Assembly: GCF_000332175.1 (NCBI RefSeq)
Contig: NZ_KB235910.1
Location: 497,278 to 561,277 of the forward strand
Origin: Pseudanabaena sp. PCC 6802
GTDB taxonomy: Bacteria > Cyanobacteriota > Cyanobacteriia > Pseudanabaenales > Pseudanabaenaceae
Direction: 5' to 3'
DNA: 64,000 nt
Shown: positions 1 through 8,658 of the stretch, piece after piece
Position numbering within the stretch: position 1 is the first letter of the stretch
Layout: every line of letters starts with the position of its first letter
Translations under genes and position numbers: made by a program
Notes under the pieces: model-generated
The model's input: only the letters and a program-made list of their open reading frames with translations
The model's database searches: none
What the model was told of the DNA's origin: nothing

Positions 1-9
1 GGGAGCATC

Positions 10-879
10 TCAGTTTTGCAAGGCAAGGTTAAGAGAGCCATTAAGGTAAGCAGAACGGTGTTTGAGGACTTGTGGCACATTATCACGGTTCCATTGAGCG
101 CCAGAGATTTTGATGCGTCTAGCGATTTGCTTAACAGCAGATTCCACTGCGCCAGAACCAATAGAGCAAATCTGCTCGGTTTGGAAATACCAATAATCAG
201 GAATACGATGGCGATGCTTGTGCAGATAAGCAATAAAATTGATGCTCTGAGGACTAGCTAAGTGATTGAGCTCAGCAATAGCTGCAGTCACATTACCCCG
301 CCACAAAAAAGCTTCGACCCCAGTCAAAAGTTGAGCTGTAGCCTCAATTTTATGCAGGTTTTCCACCAAATGGAACCAGTCCAAGATTTCATAGCGACTA
401 TCAGGTATAGAGATCTGGGCAATAATATTCCAAATCCCATCATGTCCATCCCCAATACAGGTAACCATATCTGCTAAAGGCTGTCGATTTACCCAGTCTG
501 TTAAGGCAATGTTATCTTGAAATGTGGCAAATATGGCTTGTCCATGCAAGTTCACAGCTTTATAGTCCTTCCACTCACTTGGCTGTCCAAGTGGCGTGCG
601 CAGTCTGATTCTGCCTCCATCGACACTTAATTCCTCGACCGACTCTTCTACCTCTAGGGGGCTAAATTCATGGCGATGCACCAGGCGCTGTTGTGTACTG
701 CGCGATATTTGCACTCCCATCAACATGGCTAAGTCTTTGGCGGCTTGTTCGTAGGATACATTCGCACTCAAGATCAGGCTACATCTTTCCACATACGGGC
801 TCACCTGGCTATAGGGGGCTACTTTGAGCTTCTGCGCTTGCTTTTGCGTGAGGTGGAGCTGTCCGATGCTGCTTTGCAC
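10..879 (-). CDS. ISKra4-like transposase, main catalytic frame (orfB)
   Basis: The 289-residue frame holds the bulk of a DDE-type transposase of the ISKra4 kind. It contains a SVDGGRIR-type motif near residue 86, an IGDGHDGIWN motif near residue 142 and a GAVESAVKQIARR motif near residue 242, which fit DDE acidic positions. The first possible start is GTG, inside the overlap with the upstream frame at 819-1085, and there is no convincing ribosome site, so it is probably expressed by a -1 frameshift from that frame. The stop lies 9 bp inside the left inverted repeat. The protein is identical to the copy at 29156-30025, which points to recent movement and probable activity. Confidence 0.85.
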   Translation of the reverse strand: MQSSIGQLHLTQKQAQKLKVAPYSQVSPYVERCSLILSANVSYEQAAKDLAMLMGVQISRSTQQRLVHRHEFSPLEVEESVEELSVDGGRIRLRTPLGQPSEWKDYKAVNLHGQAIFATFQDNIALTDWVNRQPLADMVTCIGDGHDGIWNIIAQISIPDSRYEILDWFHLVENLHKIEATAQLLTGVEAFLWRGNVTAAIAELNHLASPQSINFIAYLHKHRHRIPDYWYFQTEQICSIGSGAVESAVKQIARRIKISGAQWNRDNVPQVLKHRSAYLNGSLNLALQN

Positions 880-1085
880 TCGCCTGCGGCGTCCTGCTTC
901 TGTGCCCGTAACTGTGCGGATAAAAAACTCCCTATTTCTGGGCTGACATGTTCGAGGATTTGCTGCCGCACAGCGATTTCGATCCCTTCCAAGCTGGTTA
1001 GTTGTTCCGATGGTGTATTCTGATAAAGGATGGCGGCAATAGCTTGAACGTGCGCTTGCATTTCTTTTTCCTGCTCTGGAGTCAT
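819..1085 (-). CDS. ISKra4-like transposase, N-terminal frame (orfA)
   Basis: This 88-residue frame starts at ATG with a good ribosome site just upstream (AAGGAGAGCAACC). It encodes a helical, Glu/Gln-rich N-terminal region that continues in the -1 frame as orfB; the two frames overlap by 61 bp. Its last residues are Ser/Arg/Lys-rich and look like out-of-frame tail, which supports frameshift expression over two separate proteins. A/G-rich stretches in the overlap could allow slippage, but no classic heptamer is obvious. The same arrangement occurs unchanged in copy 2. Confidence 0.75.
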   Translation of the reverse strand: MTPEQEKEMQAHVQAIAAILYQNTPSEQLTSLEGIEIAVRQQILEHVSPEIGSFLSAQLRAQKQDAAGECKAASDSSTSRKSKRRSSK

Positions 1086-1266
1086 GGTTGCTCTCCTTGG
1101 GGTTGGTTTCTCGTATTCCTATCTTCTGATTTCTTCCCCCTTTTGGCTACCCATCTATATTAAGCATTATTACTCAGTGCAAAGTTGAGATGCTCCCGAT
1201 TAAGTAGTGCTGATATACTTACACAAGTGCTGCATCAAAACCGAGTTGTTAATTCCCCAAACTTTT

Positions 1267-2019
1267 ATGCCCAAAGCTAGTTCAGATATTCGTGGGTATT
1301 CTGAAGCATCCTCTCAGTGGGAAATAGATAGACTATTTCGCGATCTTGGCAGCATTAAAAAGCAGTACTTTGCTCCCAATAGTGATGGCTTATCCTTGAC
1401 TGAGAAAGAGTATTTATGCTTGTTCCTGAATGGCAAGAGCCTTGAAGAGATAGCAGATCTAAAGGCGATGAGCGTGAAAACTCTTAGTTCTGTTCTTTCT
1501 CCAAAACTTTATCGATACCTTAAGACTTTATTAGAAAATACCCCAAGTAAAAGTATAGAATTTGGTGACTGGAGAGATATATACAGATTCTGCCAGGATG
1601 CTGGATATAAAGTTGCCCCATCTGCTGTTGAAGAGCCGCCGCAAAGCTCCAATTTGTCTCCTCCCCCACTGGGTTGGATCTGGCTTGGTTTCGCCCAAGC
1701 TACTTCTCATGAGTTGCCACCAACCGGGACGAAACTGATTGCAGCGGGGCAATTTGTCACTATTTCACCAGCAGAAGTTCCCCATCCCAAAGCAAAGGTA
1801 ACAACCGTTGTACCTGTGAACATCAGATTACAGAGGCTTCAGGAAGCAGATAACTACACGGTTATGCCTAAAAAAGTGGGGGTAATCCAGCCAGATACCG
1901 AGCTAATAGTTCTCGATTTACATGCTTTTTTGCCTACCCCAGCCCCTGAATCAGCCCCCAGTTCAGTTATCCCATACACAAGAATTTGGGCGCAAGTTGG
2001 GTTGCATTTTGATGTTTGA
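1267..2019 (+). CDS. Hypothetical protein with LuxR-like helix-turn-helix
   Basis: The 250-residue product from ATG 1267 has a helix-turn-helix-like stretch near residues 38-88 (LSLTEKEYLCLFLNGKSLEE, then SVKTLSSVLSPKLYRYLK), similar to the response-regulator or vWA-associated HTH domains of cyanobacteria. A Pro-rich linker (about 115-135) leads to a beta-rich C-terminal part of unknown role. A GTG start at 1207 would add 20 residues that look unlike a protein N-terminus. The IS right end lies only about 70 bp upstream, so the native promoter may have been displaced. A DNA-binding regulator is likely; its target is unknown. Confidence 0.6.
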   Translation: MPKASSDIRGYSEASSQWEIDRLFRDLGSIKKQYFAPNSDGLSLTEKEYLCLFLNGKSLEEIADLKAMSVKTLSSVLSPKLYRYLKTLLENTPSKSIEFGDWRDIYRFCQDAGYKVAPSAVEEPPQSSNLSPPPLGWIWLGFAQATSHELPPTGTKLIAAGQFVTISPAEVPHPKAKVTTVVPVNIRLQRLQEADNYTVMPKKVGVIQPDTELIVLDLHAFLPTPAPESAPSSVIPYTRIWAQVGLHFDV

Positions 2020-2039
2020 TTTGGTGAGTATTTATACTT

Positions 2040-2152
2040 TATAGCGGTTTTCACTTGAGAACGGGTTTTATTGACGGGGTGAAGGGGTTCCACCCCTTCT
2101 TGGGGGCAACGCCCCCAAACCCCTTGCTCTTTCCGATCTGAAAACCGCTATA
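2040..2152. repeat. Palindromic MITE-like repeat, three-way-junction core
   Basis: The ends are inverted: TATAGCGGTTTTCA at the left and TGAAAACCGCTATA at the right. Between them lies a GC-rich core with two hairpins, GAAGGGGTTCCACCCCTTC and TTGGGGGCAACGCCCCCAA, enclosed by GGGG/CCCC. The same core recurs at 11.4, 16.4, 28.3, 38.4, 52.6 and 57.4 kb. The TA at both ends fits an IS630/Tc1-type target, which is an inference. Confidence 0.8.
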
Positions 2153-2224
2153 TCAAACAGCCTCTTACAGCTTCATATCAAATTGATTCTTAATATTAAT
2201 TCAAAGGGCTAATGGTGTAGAGAC

Positions 2225-2623
2225 ATGGATAGATCGCAAACCTACGAAGGTGGTTGTCACTGCGGCGCAATTCGCTTTCGCGTCCGCGTCAAGAAATACG
2301 AGGCCGTTGAATGCAACTGCTCGATGTGTCAAAAGAAAGGTATTCTCCACCTCATCGTGCCACCCGAAGACTTTCAACTACTGCAAGGCAGTGAATCCCT
2401 CACCACTTACACTTTCAACACAGGCACTGCCAAGCATACTTTTTGTCGCGTTTGCGGTATTCATCCATTTTATCGACCGCGATCGCACCCCGATAGCTTT
2501 GATGTAAATGTACGTTGTTTAGATGGCGATGCTATTTCTCTGTTTCGGATCGTGCCATTTGATGGCAAAAACTGGGAACAGAACATCCACCAGTTAACCC
2601 AATCTCAAAATTCCAATTCTTGA
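2225..2623 (+). CDS. GFA family (Mss4-like) zinc protein
   Basis: The 132-residue protein matches the GFA (glutathione-dependent formaldehyde-activating-like) family. It has GGCHCGAIRF with Cys11 and Cys13, CNCSMC with Cys30, Cys32 and Cys35, and the C-terminal zinc pair CRVCG (Cys74, Cys77). Family members bind zinc in a beta-sandwich; only a few have a proven S-(hydroxymethyl)glutathione-related activity, so the substrate is open. The length is normal for the family. It converges on the Uma2 gene, and the two overlap by 19 bp at their 3' ends. Confidence 0.88.
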   Translation: MDRSQTYEGGCHCGAIRFRVRVKKYEAVECNCSMCQKKGILHLIVPPEDFQLLQGSESLTTYTFNTGTAKHTFCRVCGIHPFYRPRSHPDSFDVNVRCLDGDAISLFRIVPFDGKNWEQNIHQLTQSQNSNS

Positions 2624-3192
2624 AACAGTTGGCTTAAAGGCAAAGTAAACCCCGGTACAATTTCTTCCCCATCCAGATTATCTTCCAGCTTTAAAAGCCT
2701 TGTCGGTTTGGGACTGCGATACACCAGAGCTGATTCCTCATCAGGATTAATTACCCATGCCAAGCGCGTGCCATTCTCAAAGTATTCCACTAATTTACTA
2801 TGAATTTCTTCAAAGGTATTACTCGGCGAGATAATCTCGATCGCCAGATCGGGAGAACCTTCAAAAAAGCCTTTTGGTAATCGTTTCAACCCCTGCAAGC
2901 GTTCTTTCGAGATAAAAGAAAGATCGGGAGATCTTTTATTGCCTGCTTTCATTTTAAAGGCGGTACTGGAATCACAAGTAACACCAAGTTTGTGACTCAG
3001 AACAAAGCCTGTAAGAAAGTAGCCAAGCAATTGAGCAAGATGTCCGTGCTCCATTCCAGAGTTTGCCATTACGATTAATTCTCCATCCACAATTTCATAG
3101 CGGTTTCCGTCATCCGGCAGCGCCATAAATTCCTCATCCGTCCAGACCTTCTTTTCTACTTTTTCTTCTGTCTTATCTACTGCAACTGTCAT
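2605..3192 (-). CDS. Uma2 family (DUF820) putative endonuclease
   Basis: The 195-residue protein has the Uma2 pattern of a PD-(D/E)XK nuclease fold: GNRYEIVDGELIVM, KRSPDLSFISKERL, PDLAIEIISPSN and KLVEYFENGTRLAWVINP. These families are greatly expanded in cyanobacteria and their biological role is not established. The N-terminus starts with a charged, Lys/Glu-rich stretch. A run of A/T and other repeat DNA separates it from the ATPase gene. This is one of five Uma2 genes in the window. Confidence 0.9.
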   Translation of the reverse strand: MTVAVDKTEEKVEKKVWTDEEFMALPDDGNRYEIVDGELIVMANSGMEHGHLAQLLGYFLTGFVLSHKLGVTCDSSTAFKMKAGNKRSPDLSFISKERLQGLKRLPKGFFEGSPDLAIEIISPSNTFEEIHSKLVEYFENGTRLAWVINPDEESALVYRSPKPTRLLKLEDNLDGEEIVPGFTLPLSQLFQELEF

Positions 3193-3701
3193 AGTTTTGC
3201 TCCATAGGTTGCTTTATTGACTTTAATCTACTTAGTGACTTGCGCGAAAATAGGATGCCCGCGATGCGTTACGGCTATTGCCTAACACATCCTACGGTGG
3301 TGACATTACTTAACCACGTCTCCCTTACTACCTGATATTAAATGGAACGCTAATCTCTCCTGACCTGTATGTAACTCTATACTAAAGGGTTGCAGGGGCG
3401 CAGCCCCCACTCTGGTTTTCCTTCTCCCTCAGGGAGAGAAGTTAGGGGTGAGGATTCTAGGAATTTCTACGTAAGATCGGTTTCAACTATAAAAATTTAA
3501 ATTTGGTATAACTTGGCATTTTGGCGCTATATTGTGGCGATCGCTCGGCAACTTAATTTTTGGCAAACTGTCCTTCAACTGGGGTTGCAGCCAACTTAAC
3601 GCACCCAATTAGCTGACGCAGACTAGCAAAGTTTGTCGCGATAGTTGCTAGGCTTAGAAAGAGATCTTAACTTTACTTTTGTACCCAAAGGAACATGAGG
3701 A
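3193..3701. other. Intergenic region with repeat remnants
   Basis: No gene was recognised. It holds several repeat pieces: GGATGC...GCATCC-like DNA around 3252-3296 typical of cyanobacterial spacers, one arm of the GC-rich hairpin repeat (AGGGGCGCAGCCCCCA, 3394-3409), an imperfect hairpin CTTCTCCCTCAGGGAGAGAA at 3421-3440, and at about 3494-3513 an end-like sequence AATTTAAATTTGGTATAAC, close to the right end of the repeat at 28312. The last 150 bp probably carry the ATPase promoter. Confidence 0.5.
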
Positions 3702-6506
3702 ATGACATCCTTCCCTGCAAATAAAGCTTGGCATACACTGAAACCACGGGAAGCTGTAGACAGCTTAGACACTGACCAGTCTACGGGTCTGAGTACCCAG
3801 CAGGTAGAAGAACGACAGGCTAGTTACGGTCGTAATGAGCTAGAGACCAAGTCTGGGCGTAGCAAGCTCAGTATCTTTATCGACCAGTTCACTAACATCA
3901 TGCTGTTGATGTTAATTGGCGTAGCGCTCGTTTCAGCCAGTATAGCCATCTCTAAACAGTCATTTCCTAAAGATGCGATCGCGATCGCGGCGATCGTTTT
4001 GCTCAATGGCATCCTGGGGTACGTGCAGGAAAGCCGGGCAGAAGAAGCCCTCGCCGCCCTCAAAAAGTTGTCGTCGCCAAATGTGCGCGTGATCCGTGAT
4101 GGCACAATTGACGAGATACCCTCCGTGGAGCTAGTGCCGGGGGATATTGCTTTTATAGAAGCAGGCGTACAGATCTCAGCGGACGGACGCTTGCTAGAGG
4201 CGGTCAACCTCAAAATTCGGGAGGCGGCGCTCACGGGGGAAGCCCATGTCGTCAATAAGATTGCTGATGTTGTGGTGGCAGAGGATGAGGCGATCGGCGA
4301 TCGCAACAATATGGTATTTCAGGGAACGGAGGTCATTCAGGGACGCGGGACGGTATTAATTACTGCGATCGGCATGTCTACGGAACTGGGGCGGGTGGCA
4401 TCTATGTTGCAGGGCGTAGAAAACGAACCCACACCCCTACAGCAACGCATGACCCAGCTTGGTAACGCACTGGTAACTGGCGCGTTGATCCTGGTGGGTG
4501 TCGTGGTAGTAATCGGACTCTTCCGTGGCGGGAAGTTTTTAGATTTACTTGAAACTTCTCTGAGCATGGCAGTGGCAGTAGTGCCAGAGGGGTTACCTGC
4601 CGTAATTACAGTCACGCTCGCCCTGGGGACGCAGCGCATGGTCAGGCGACACGCACTGATTCGTAAATTACCCGCTGTAGAAACGCTTGGTTCCGTAACC
4701 ACAATTTGTTCCGATAAAACTGGGACGCTGACCCAAAACAAAATGGTGGTAGAGGCACTATATACTGCCGAATTAGTTGCTAGCGTTAGCGGTGTCGGTT
4801 ACGAACCAGTTGGGGAATTCACGATCGTGCGCAACACCGACGATAGCTCTCACATTTCGGACATAGACCTGACTCGCGCTCCAGAAATAATTACTCTACT
4901 CAATGCCTGTGTGGTTTGCAACGACGCACATCTACAACAGGACGACGGCGAATGGGTAGTCATTGGCGATCCGACCGAAGGTGCCTTGCTTACACTGGCA
5001 GGCAAGGCTGGTATCGAGCAGCATGAACTGAATGCAACGATGCCAAGAATGGCAGAAGTACCATTTTCTTCCGAACGCAAGCGCATGAGCGTAATCTGTG
5101 CCACAGCCGATCGCCCAGAACCCTACACCTTATTTACCAAGGGTTCGCCGGAATTAGTCCTGGCCTGCTGCGATCGCATCCACATTGATGGTAGCTCTCT
5201 GCCTCTCACAGATGCATTTCACGCTGCCATCCTGGAGCAGAACGATCGCATGGCAAGACACGGCATTCGCGTCCTGGGATTTGCCCATAGATCGGTACGT
5301 GAGTTGCCAAAATCCGAGGCAGAGGCAGAGGCGCTAGAACAGAACCTGATCTGGCTGGGATTGGTGGGCATGCGCGATGCCCCCCGTGGCGAAGTCTCGG
5401 ATGCAGTGGCAATTTGCCGCCAAGCTGGCATTCGACCTGTCATGATTACAGGCGATCATCAACTCACAGCAAAAGCGATCGCTGCCGATCTAGGCATTAC
5501 CGACGACAACGCAAGGGTTGTTACGGGGCAAGAACTAGAGAAAATGTCCGATCTCGACCTGGATGGCATTGTATCTCACACCAGCGTTTATGCCAGAGTA
5601 GCGCCAGAACACAAATTGCGCATCGTGCAAGCATTACAGCGCCAGGGTGAATTTGTGGCGATGACTGGTGACGGGGTTAACGATGCTCCGGCGTTGAAAC
5701 AATCCGATATCGGCATTGCCATGGGCATCACTGGCACGGATGTATCTAAGGAAGCCAGCGATATGGTGTTGCTAGATGACAACTTTGCCACGATCGTGGC
5801 AGCTACAGAAGAAGGACGAGTAGTTTATACCAATATCAGGCGCTTTATTAAGTACATCTTGGGTAGCAATATCGGCGAAGTCCTCACAATTGCGGCAGCT
5901 CCAATTATGGGGTTACCCGATGTGCCAATGACACCGCTACAAATTCTGTGGATGAACCTGGTCACTGACGGCTTGCCTGCCCTCGCCCTTGCCGTAGAAC
6001 CAGCCGAACCGGGCATTATGCAGCAGCCACCTTTTAGCCCTAAAGATAGTATCTTTGCGCGCGGATTAGGGTCTTACATGATCCGCATCGGTGTGATATT
6101 CGCATTCTTAACGATCGTATTAATGGAGATTGCTTTTAATACACCTGAAAGTGCTGGTACCTGGAACGCCCACTGGAAATCAATCGTGTTTACCACGCTT
6201 TGTTTAGCTCAAATGGGGCATGCCTTAGCCGTACGCTCGGACTACAAACTTTTGGCTCAGCTCAATCCGTTCTCCAATCCATTTTTGTTAGGAGCTGTGG
6301 TTGTCACGACACTTCTGCAACTAGCGTTACTATACGTGCCTGTTTTGAGTAATTTCTTTGGTACCGAAGCACTATCTCTACCCGAGCTAGGCGTTTGCTT
6401 TGGCTTTAGCGCCCTCATGCTAGTTTGGATCGAAGCCGAAAAGATCTTTATTCGGTGGTATGAGTCCCATAAGAATAATTCCTCAGCACTGCCAAAAACA
6501 CGATAA
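3702..6506 (+). CDS. P2-type cation-transporting ATPase (Ca2+-ATPase, PacL-like)
   Basis: The 934-residue membrane pump has the full P-type ATPase set: an actuator TGEA motif near residue 178, PEGLPA in TM4 near 297 (a calcium-pump signature), the phosphorylation site [11 protein letters not shown] near 339, and the hinge TGDGVNDAP near 655. Length and the N-terminal cation-ATPase domain fit the P2A/PacL group, which exports Ca2+ from the cytoplasm; P2-type Na+ or Mn2+ transport cannot be excluded. The ATG follows a GAGGA ribosome site. It appears monocistronic and ends before a heptamer repeat and a hairpin. Confidence 0.93.
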   Translation: MTSFPANKAWHTLKPREAVDSLDTDQSTGLSTQQVEERQASYGRNELETKSGRSKLSIFIDQFTNIMLLMLIGVALVSASIAISKQSFPKDAIAIAAIVLLNGILGYVQESRAEEALAALKKLSSPNVRVIRDGTIDEIPSVELVPGDIAFIEAGVQISADGRLLEAVNLKIREAALTGEAHVVNKIADVVVAEDEAIGDRNNMVFQGTEVIQGRGTVLITAIGMSTELGRVASMLQGVENEPTPLQQRMTQLGNALVTGALILVGVVVVIGLFRGGKFLDLLETSLSMAVAVVPEGLPAVITVTLALGTQRMVRRHALIRKLPAVETLGSVTTICSDKTGTLTQNKMVVEALYTAELVASVSGVGYEPVGEFTIVRNTDDSSHISDIDLTRAPEIITLLNACVVCNDAHLQQDDGEWVVIGDPTEGALLTLAGKAGIEQHELNATMPRMAEVPFSSERKRMSVICATADRPEPYTLFTKGSPELVLACCDRIHIDGSSLPLTDAFHAAILEQNDRMARHGIRVLGFAHRSVRELPKSEAEAEALEQNLIWLGLVGMRDAPRGEVSDAVAICRQAGIRPVMITGDHQLTAKAIAADLGITDDNARVVTGQELEKMSDLDLDGIVSHTSVYARVAPEHKLRIVQALQRQGEFVAMTGDGVNDAPALKQSDIGIAMGITGTDVSKEASDMVLLDDNFATIVAATEEGRVVYTNIRRFIKYILGSNIGEVLTIAAAPIMGLPDVPMTPLQILWMNLVTDGLPALALAVEPAEPGIMQQPPFSPKDSIFARGLGSYMIRIGVIFAFLTIVLMEIAFNTPESAGTWNAHWKSIVFTTLCLAQMGHALAVRSDYKLLAQLNPFSNPFLLGAVVVTTLLQLALLYVPVLSNFFGTEALSLPELGVCFGFSALMLVWIEAEKIFIRWYESHKNNSSALPKTR

Positions 6507-6512
6507 GAAGGT

Positions 6513-6540
6513 AGCGGTCAGCGGTCAGCAGTCAGCAGTC
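6513..6540. repeat. Tandem heptamer repeat (STRR-like)
   Basis: Four tandem 7-bp units, AGCGGTC twice then AGCAGTC twice, lie just after the ATPase stop. Short tandemly repeated heptamers of this kind are known from cyanobacterial genomes; function unknown. Confidence 0.8.
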
Positions 6541-6626
6541 AAAAGGTCGATGCCGCAACTATTTCAATGTATGTCATCAGTGCGCCCACTTGCTTCAGAT
6601 TGCTTGCCAAAGGATAGACACACAGA

Positions 6627-6647
6627 GAGCCTACCTCAGGTAGGCTC
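6627..6647 (+). terminator. Hairpin downstream of the ATPase gene
   Basis: GAGCCTACC and GGTAGGCTC form a perfect 9-bp stem with a 3-nt loop, followed after six bases by CTTTT. It may be a terminator or part of a dispersed hairpin repeat; a hairpin in a similar setting lies at 52719-52736. Confidence 0.5.
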
Positions 6648-6727
6648 AGATAGCTTTTATTCATTGGTAAACTGGTTAATACACTAAAGTTCAACTAGCT
6701 GTGGCAATACATTGCTAGAATGTAAAA

Positions 6728-6940
6728 CTAGCCTATTGCTGATTTACTGCGTAGTGCTGCATGACGTGGAATCACAGTTACCGATCTGGTGTTTTGATCT
6801 CTATTCTGAGCAGCATTAATACTAACAACAGTGTAAGTCTTAGCATTACTTGCTTCCAGTACATCACCAATTGCTAATTGGGCATTGCGGTTTAATGTCC
6901 CAATAAAACGTTGGTGGATATCCATCATTAAATACTGCAT
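6728..6940 (-). CDS. Small hypothetical protein, 70 aa
   Basis: I do not recognise this protein. The ATG has a strong ribosome site (GAGGAG, 7 nt upstream), so the gene is probably real. The sequence begins MQYLMMDIHQRFIGTL and continues with short beta-prone stretches (LAIGDVLEASN, YTVVSINAAQN, RSVTVIPRHAAL), which suggests a small beta-barrel-like fold. No signal peptide or membrane segment is visible. It stands alone between the ATPase gene and queA, divergent from queA. Confidence 0.55.
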   Translation of the reverse strand: MQYLMMDIHQRFIGTLNRNAQLAIGDVLEASNAKTYTVVSINAAQNRDQNTRSVTVIPRHAALRSKSAIG

Positions 6941-7169
6941 AGGAAACTCCTCGATAATTTTAGGTGCAATTCAGATGTGTTTACTTGATTGAGTCTGCCT
7001 ATAGTTTGAGTGTTCCAGGCAAACCCCCTTACGCTACCCTCTTATATACCACCGTTTTTTAAAAAGGTATGTAAAGTTCTGTTGTTTTTGTTTTAATTTC
7101 TTCCTGTAAACTGCCGAGGCAATAATTTAATCTTGCGAATTGCCGATCTAGCCGATCTATAAACTGCCG

Positions 7170-8234
7170 ATGTTGAATCCCGATCTTTCTCTGAGCGCCT
7201 ATGAATACGAACTACCAAGCGATCGCATCGCTCAGAGTCCTGCAATACCGAGGGATAGCTCGCGCCTTTTAGTCGTCAGCAGCGATCGCAGCCACAGCCA
7301 TCACCAGTTCGCCGAGCTACCAAAACTATTGCGTTCCGGCGATCTACTCATCTTCAACGATACTCGCGTGATTCCAGCCCGCATGTACGGGCATAAGTTT
7401 TCAGGCGTACCAGTGGAAATTTTGCTGATGGAGCCACTGGGGACAAATCGCTGGCTAGCCCTGGTTAAGCCCGGTAAGAGACTGCCAGTCGGCAGCACGA
7501 TCGTGTTTACAGAGGATATTAAAGCCCAGGTCGTAGGTACAGATCCGGAAACCAGAGGCAGAGAACTGCTATTTCATATTCCCGAGCACCGTACCCTGGA
7601 TGATGTAATTGCAGAACACGGTCATATCCCCTTCCCGCCTTACATTGCAGCACCAGAAGCTGCCGCAGATCAATATCAAACCGTTTATGCCAAAAATCCA
7701 GGCGCGATCGCCGCACCCACTGCCGGTTTGCATTTTACCGAACGCCTGCTTGACGAGCTAAAAGACATGGGGGTATCGCAAGCCTACATTACGCTGCACG
7801 TGGGGCTGGGCACGTTTCGTCCTGTAGAGGCAGAGGATATTACCACGCATAAAATGCACCATGAATCCTTTGAGGTAACTGAAGACACAATTGAACTAAT
7901 TAAAGCAACCAAAGCTAATGGCGGTAGGGTAATCGCAGTAGGTACAACCGTAGTTCGCGCCATTGAGTCTAGCAACCTCCAGCCCTTTAAAGGCAAAACT
8001 AATTTAATGATCTATCCCGGCTACGAATGGAAGGTACTGGATGGCTTAATTACGAATTTCCACCTGCCCAAATCAACTTTGATGATGATGGTGGCATCGT
8101 TCCTAGGTGAATCTGGACGAGAACATTTGTTGCAGCTCTATCAAGAAGCGATCGCTCAAGAATACCGTTTTTATTCCTTCGGAGATGCCATGCTAATCTG
8201 GAGAGGAAATAATCCCACACCCCCTATCCCGTAA
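7170..8234 (+). CDS. queA: tRNA preQ1 ribosyltransferase-isomerase QueA
   Basis: QueA transfers the ribosyl part of S-adenosylmethionine to preQ1 in tRNA, making epoxyqueuosine. The 354-residue protein has the usual length and signatures: YELPSDRIAQSP at the N-terminus, DLLIFNDTRVIPAR, EHGHIPFPPYI, APTAGLHFTERLL, HVGLGTFRPV and the C-terminal FHLPKSTLMMMVASF. It is followed by two tandem CCCACACCCCCTATCCCGTA units and then bolA, 62 bp downstream. Confidence 0.97.
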   Translation: MLNPDLSLSAYEYELPSDRIAQSPAIPRDSSRLLVVSSDRSHSHHQFAELPKLLRSGDLLIFNDTRVIPARMYGHKFSGVPVEILLMEPLGTNRWLALVKPGKRLPVGSTIVFTEDIKAQVVGTDPETRGRELLFHIPEHRTLDDVIAEHGHIPFPPYIAAPEAAADQYQTVYAKNPGAIAAPTAGLHFTERLLDELKDMGVSQAYITLHVGLGTFRPVEAEDITTHKMHHESFEVTEDTIELIKATKANGGRVIAVGTTVVRAIESSNLQPFKGKTNLMIYPGYEWKVLDGLITNFHLPKSTLMMMVASFLGESGREHLLQLYQEAIAQEYRFYSFGDAMLIWRGNNPTPPIP

Positions 8235-8266
8235 GGATTAAGCATTAACCCCACACCCCCTATCCC
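8213..8266. repeat. Direct repeat of about 20 bp
   Basis: CCCACACCCCCTATCCCGTA occurs twice, at the end of queA (8215) and again about 32 bp later, so the 3' end of queA lies within the repeat. A further decayed stretch (CCCATAAACCCTAACCCCTA) follows. Confidence 0.75.
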
Positions 8267-8296
8267 GTATCCCATAAACCCTAACCCCTAAAAATC

Positions 8297-8560
8297 ATGA
8301 TCTCTACCACTGATATAGAATCTCTGATCGCTGCTGCCCTCCCTGGAGCTAAAGTACAAGTGCAAGACCCCAATCGCGACGGCCAGCATTTTAATGCGAT
8401 CGTAATTGCCGAGCAGTTTAGCGGCTTAACCACAATTAAACAACACAGGTTAGTCAATGATGCCTTAAAAGCATACCTCGATAGCGGGGCAATCCATGCC
8501 CTCCAACTCAAAACCTACAGCCCCGAACAGTGGCAAAACTTCTCCGTACAAATTAGCTAA
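8297..8560 (+). CDS. BolA family protein
   Basis: The 87-residue protein fits the short BolA/IbaG class: an N-terminal helix (STTDIESLIAAALPGAKVQV), the loop region DGQHFNAIVIAEQF, and the conserved HRLVNDALKAYLDSGAIHALQLKTYSPEQW with the His that binds Fe-S clusters in partners. BolA proteins work with monothiol glutaredoxins in iron-sulfur handling. No glutaredoxin gene is adjacent here. Confidence 0.92.
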   Translation: MISTTDIESLIAAALPGAKVQVQDPNRDGQHFNAIVIAEQFSGLTTIKQHRLVNDALKAYLDSGAIHALQLKTYSPEQWQNFSVQIS

Positions 8561-8658
8561 GAGTTGGCTAATTGATGTCACGCAGAACTATAATCTCTTT
8601 TGACTTGCGAGTATCTTCAATGTATTCCTCGCTCTAGTTCTGTCGAGGCACAATCTAC

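Larger units (their letters stand above)
1..1197 (-). mobile_element. ISKra4-like insertion sequence, copy 1
   Basis: The 1197 bp match 29147-30343 as far as I compared; both encoded proteins are identical. Terminal inverted repeats are GGGAGCATCTCAGTTTTGCA at the left and, on the other strand, GGGAGCATCTCAACTTTGCA at the right (18 of 20 match). Copy 2 carries a clean 8-bp target duplication, which fixes both ends, so base 1 of this window is the first base of the element. The left flank lies outside the window, so this copy's own target duplication cannot be checked. Two overlapping reading frames on the minus strand encode the transposase. Family assignment rests on the protein look and is moderately sure. 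Confidence 0.9.

Noticed and set aside
819-1085. Separate small gene unrelated to the IS
   Set aside because: The frame is kept in both IS copies and overlaps the transposase in the -1 frame, so it is part of the element.
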